A DNA stretch of 16,395 bases from positions 1-16,395 of the forward strand of contig RXOD01005026.1 of assembly GCA_005223375.1 (NCBI GenBank), written 5' to 3'. This document shows positions 15,001-16,395 of the stretch, piece after piece (position 1 is the stretch's first letter; each line of letters opens with the position of its first letter). The DNA is from Amoebophrya sp. AT5.2 (lineage: Eukaryota; Sar; Dinophyceae; Syndiniales; Amoebophryaceae). The notes below the pieces were generated by a model that was given only the letters and a program-made list of their open reading frames with translations, was not told the origin of the DNA and ran no database searches. Made by a program: the position numbers and the translations under genes.

Positions 15001-16237
15001 CGCCGCCGCAGCAGGACGACGAAGTATTGGTGCTGCTGGGATTCGAGCTGTCGCCGCAAGCACTAGAATCTCCCTCGCAACTACTGGCAGTCTCGGCGGA
15101 CGAGCCCTCCCCGTTCATTCCTCTGAGCCGCTGCTCCATCGGCTGATCCCACTGCGTCACCCTCCTCGAGAGGAAGGAAGAGCTGGGAGCTCCCTGCGGC
15201 GGACCCCCCATCGGCTGCGGTCCTCCGCCCATCATGCCACCCATTGGCGGAGGCATTCCTGGCGGAGGCATGCCTGGCGGAGGCATCCCTGGCGGAGGCA
15301 TTCCTGGAGGAGGCATGCCTGGCGGTCCCGCAAAAGACAGCACGCGTCTGAGTTCCAGTTCCTCCGCCTCGTCCACGAACCTCTTCAGGCTCTTCTTGAA
15401 AAGCTTCTCCACCAGCGGCTGGCCGGACATTTTTAGTCCCGTCTCGATGCTGTCCTCTTCGAGGTACAGATCGCGCACTCCGGCCGTGCTGATCAGGGCG
15501 GTTTGCGGTGCCCCGGTGCTGCCCACGGCGTACTCATAGTCGCGAGTCTGGGCTAGAACACGCTGTTCGTCCGGGGCGTCCTGCAGCTCCTTGGGCGGTG
15601 CGGTCGCCCCCTGAATGGCCGTCTTGCCACGCTGGTAGATCGGAAAAAAGCGCGCGCGGTAGAACAGTTTTTTGGGCATGGGCGGCTGCGGCGGAGGTGC
15701 CGGCATGCCTGGTGGGGGCCCCTGCATGCCCGGCCCCTGCTGTCCTGGCATCATGCCCGGCCCCTGCGGTGGTGGCATGTTGCCCGGCCCCTGCTGTCCC
15801 GGCATGCCCTGCGGTGGAGGTGGCCCTTGTTGCATGCCACCTCCCATGCTTTGCTGAAACGGCGGCATCTGTTCCTGTTGCTGCTGCGCAAACGAAGACG
15901 GCGGGGGCGCGCCGGCGTACATGTTTTGCCCCGGAGCTACCCCTCCGCCGAAGTCGTTCGCGTTCAGAAACTGTGACGGTGAGTAGTCGAACACCATGCT
16001 GCCCGTGAAGTAGATGCCCAGCCGCCGTCGCCACTGTCCGTACCGCATGGGCGCCATGCGCGCGAGCTGTTCGAAGGATCGTATGAGGCAGTTCACGGAC
16101 ATGCGGTCCAGCCATCCGTGTCGCGAGTTATGCAGCAGCGGAACCACGAGGCTCACGCTGTAGTCCGGCTTTGCGTCCCAGCTCGCGAGCAGCTCCGCCA
16201 CGATCTTCGCCAGGACGTCGTTCGAGGCCGCGTGGTC
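12011..16237 (-). CDS. Giant Pro/Gly/Met/Gln-rich protein with unassigned globular blocks; 5' end incomplete
   Basis: An open frame of about 1,408 codons ends at TAG 12011-12013. It has no ATG near its 5' end; the frame opens after TAA 16241-16243 and directly follows an acceptor-like TTTTTCACCCCTCTAAAAG, so this is probably an internal or second exon. Numbering from the GTG at 16201: residues 1-80 are helical with Leu/Arg-rich sequence (VPLLHNSRHGWLDRM); 85-176 are Pro/Gln/Gly/Met-rich; 177-290 look folded (YRARFFPIYQRGKTAIQG...LVEKLFKKSLKRFVDEAEEL); 293-320 are GMPPP repeats; about 405-480 are charged helices; about 490-800 disordered; about 800-885 PMGGGG-type repeats; about 890-1060 a second folded-looking block (TVVDVLNSVADLNTQHLAEMTG...); 1060-1320 disordered; and the last 70 residues a well-ordered tail (VYVMALQDVRSSDDLKKLEIHGG...FDYSMDESALKETRELLDKL). 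I recognise no family. Scaffold or RNP roles would be guesses from composition. Confidence 0.7.
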   Translation of the reverse strand, partial: DHAASNDVLAKIVAELLASWDAKPDYSVSLVVPLLHNSRHGWLDRMSVNCLIRSFEQLARMAPMRYGQWRRRLGIYFTGSMVFDYSPSQFLNANDFGGGVAPGQNMYAGAPPPSSFAQQQQEQMPPFQQSMGGGMQQGPPPPQGMPGQQGPGNMPPPQGPGMMPGQQGPGMQGPPPGMPAPPPQPPMPKKLFYRARFFPIYQRGKTAIQGATAPPKELQDAPDEQRVLAQTRDYEYAVGSTGAPQTALISTAGVRDLYLEEDSIETGLKMSGQPLVEKLFKKSLKRFVDEAEELELRRVLSFAGPPGMPPPGMPPPGMPPPGMPPPGMPPPMGGMMGGGPQPMGGPPQGAPSSSFLSRRVTQWDQPMEQRLRGMNGEGSSAETASSCEGDSSACGDSSNPSSTNTSSSCCGGDAKEKPPAMPYMGPLEEARAFFREELKKRDRKRAGDHLLKTRGIMTLFQARRKVSTLPMMSDRDKAAIRKFNSAQENPLLKETNSTGGNVNVDSAPGPGTGSSTEEQGRGSTKGNEENSAPSQGAGKKTGGPGKGSFVEQSQEEGRNTAAEYVERALGRGSYSLSGSGAFSPRSTEPYVSGGKDGTKYQVEGAELAEAARSPSAHTLAYADAPADSSRARSVRGVRGAREVYVDTARMNDRAALKVDEAESRQLFYGKEDQERASAQTFTEASEPKNSIPCCADGLSAAAGAPSNENARRAVDTKSPTVNGLAPDPDAERDPVPATAIMTDRKTGAQTGSENPGVSSLPRTPEAMVGGQVTEGLPAPVATSPPPRPTMTAVEAVQDSPLREEDDHEHESTSTLQQRAEQMPMGGGGFPTQQGQGPMGGGGPPPQQMPPMGGGGFPAQPNGMFGNQNQQQMPPMGGSRGFPPQSNGMSGMPQQQPQSFMPPQRTVVDVLNSVADLNTQHLAEMTGLDLSEPSVRMAGGWFNLVRQEKFSQLLNYMQTEKVVTQQGEQDRFAMRVALGQAHMLFKKQVLAHASPSGAAALAQEGYKLRLPHATTFDPGYASGKPGGGAQVDIRGHPEVQLGVEGPFTAGLDQPNAELEAQGLFPPNNDARWLPRPRKRTGTQRSILEQQQELAYQRSPRHSYAPPPGKNVNPAAMVPPAPTQQQQYAATQPGYTAASGPNPYAGPVNAMPSSPGAPAYGQTSFTEREKIRMEVEGSSERDAPEKVSVVDVEDRHGAGIDAELGPLSGEEEQPHTSGSDAGSTFVEADSRESRIEVGDSFYGDQEAPPSSSLPSTVPPQAKPQVDGRRADGGYEAFFSSAADVERTPGGIVILHRAPNSFLQQRADPQQQATLQKHGNHAAQPSPLPPVYVMALQDVRSSDDLKKLEIHGGLFHYHRGFFDYSMDESALKETRELLDKLQPWNDWEEAPGFYERRSQTLPESIASRLNR
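13545..13775 (-). repeat. Imperfect MPPMGGGGFP-type coding repeats
   Basis: The protein repeats PMGGGGFP/QMPPMGG about five times within some 75 residues, with Gln-rich linkers and NGM. The DNA shows recurring CCGCCCATCGG (plus strand). Low-complexity expansion inside the giant exon. Confidence 0.75.
15246..15320 (-). repeat. Five 15-bp tandem repeats encoding GMPPP
   Basis: Five units of consensus GGCGGAGGCATKCCT on the plus strand, nearly identical (1-2 changes), encode five consecutive GMPPP pentapeptides. The near identity at third positions suggests recent slippage or expansion. Confidence 0.9.
15690..15870 (-). repeat. Pro/Gly/Gln/Met-rich imperfect coding repeats
   Basis: The segment encodes recurring MPGQQGPG and GPPPxGM motifs, with CCCGGCCCCTG recurring in the DNA about every 18-45 nt. 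Flanked by a Gln run (AQQQQEQ). Confidence 0.75.
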
Positions 16238-16395
16238 CTTTTAGAGGGGTGAAAAACCCATTTTTGGCGGCATTTGTGGCAGGTTGTTCATTGCTGATGC
16301 GAATGGGCATGGACTCGGTGTCGGGGACGCCTCTCCTGCCGCCTGCCGTGCCACTCTTGGGCGACGAGAGACCGAATACGAGACGAAATACAACA
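16238..16395 (-). promoter_or_regulatory. Upstream edge: probable intron end or leader of the giant gene, with an in-frame short peptide
   Basis: The tract TTTTTCACCCCTCTAAAAG (16238-16256) looks like a 3' splice site. Just upstream, ATG 16289-16291 opens MNNLPQMPPKMGFSPL, which ends in TAA (16241-16243) and is in the same frame as the giant exon. The frame stays open to the window edge. Whether this is leader, intron, or the real N-terminus interrupted by a stop cannot be settled here. Confidence 0.4.

Noticed and set aside
7..16237. Genome-wide stop-codon reassignment (UAA/UAG as Gln)
   Set aside because: Several frames could be read further through UAA/UAG, but the Gln-rich giant frame and the other long frames contain dozens of CAA/CAG and no TAA/TAG. 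TAA, TAG and TGA all appear as apparent final stops.

Overview
This window looks like nuclear DNA of a unicellular eukaryote, most likely a dinoflagellate-lineage protist with a compact genome. A syndinian parasite such as Amoebophrya is my best guess, with moderate confidence. Several signs rule out a bacterial genome. Open frames start at good splice acceptors instead of ATG codons. Consensus GT...AG introns can be placed, one with a textbook TACTAAC branch site. The proteins are dominated by long Ser/Ala/Gly/Pro/Gln-rich disordered stretches, and there are no Shine-Dalgarno operons. Every gene I can support is on the minus strand, with short spacers (about 70-550 nt) apart from one 1.4 kb gap. 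Such one-way arrays are typical of dinoflagellates and their relatives. Reading the minus strand 5'->3' means going from high to low coordinates.

Layout, right to left. 12011-16237 is a giant exon (about 1,400 aa) of a Pro/Gly/Met/Gln-rich protein with several unassigned globular blocks and GMPPP repeats; its true N-terminus lies upstream. 10630-12010 is an AT-richer spacer with small repeats and a hairpin. 10345-10629 is a small gene (94 aa) with a 20-bp tandem repeat just before its ATG. 6949-10115 holds three consecutive open frames that join cleanly in phase through two GT-AG introns into one disordered, probably nuclear protein of about 983 aa. 5189-6349 is the clearest family assignment: a BspA-like DUF285 repeat protein. 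4644-5038 is a possible tiny two-exon gene. 1652-4285 (plus a possible short first exon to 4452) is a protein of about 880 aa with a motif block resembling eukaryotic glycosyltransferase-like DUF7796 proteins and one membrane segment. 1159-1580 contains overlapping coding-like frames. 7-947 is a two-exon low-complexity protein.

The genes do not form an obvious pathway; the co-orientation probably reflects chromosome organisation. Only the DUF285 protein and, less surely, the glycosyltransferase-like protein are recognisable. The points most worth checking are the spliced gene models, the in-frame TAA next to an N-terminus-like peptide at the right edge, the duplicated leader element near 10641-10680, and the hairpins at 1001-1036 and 4633-4651. 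No mobile-element genes, tRNA, rRNA or CRISPR were recognised.
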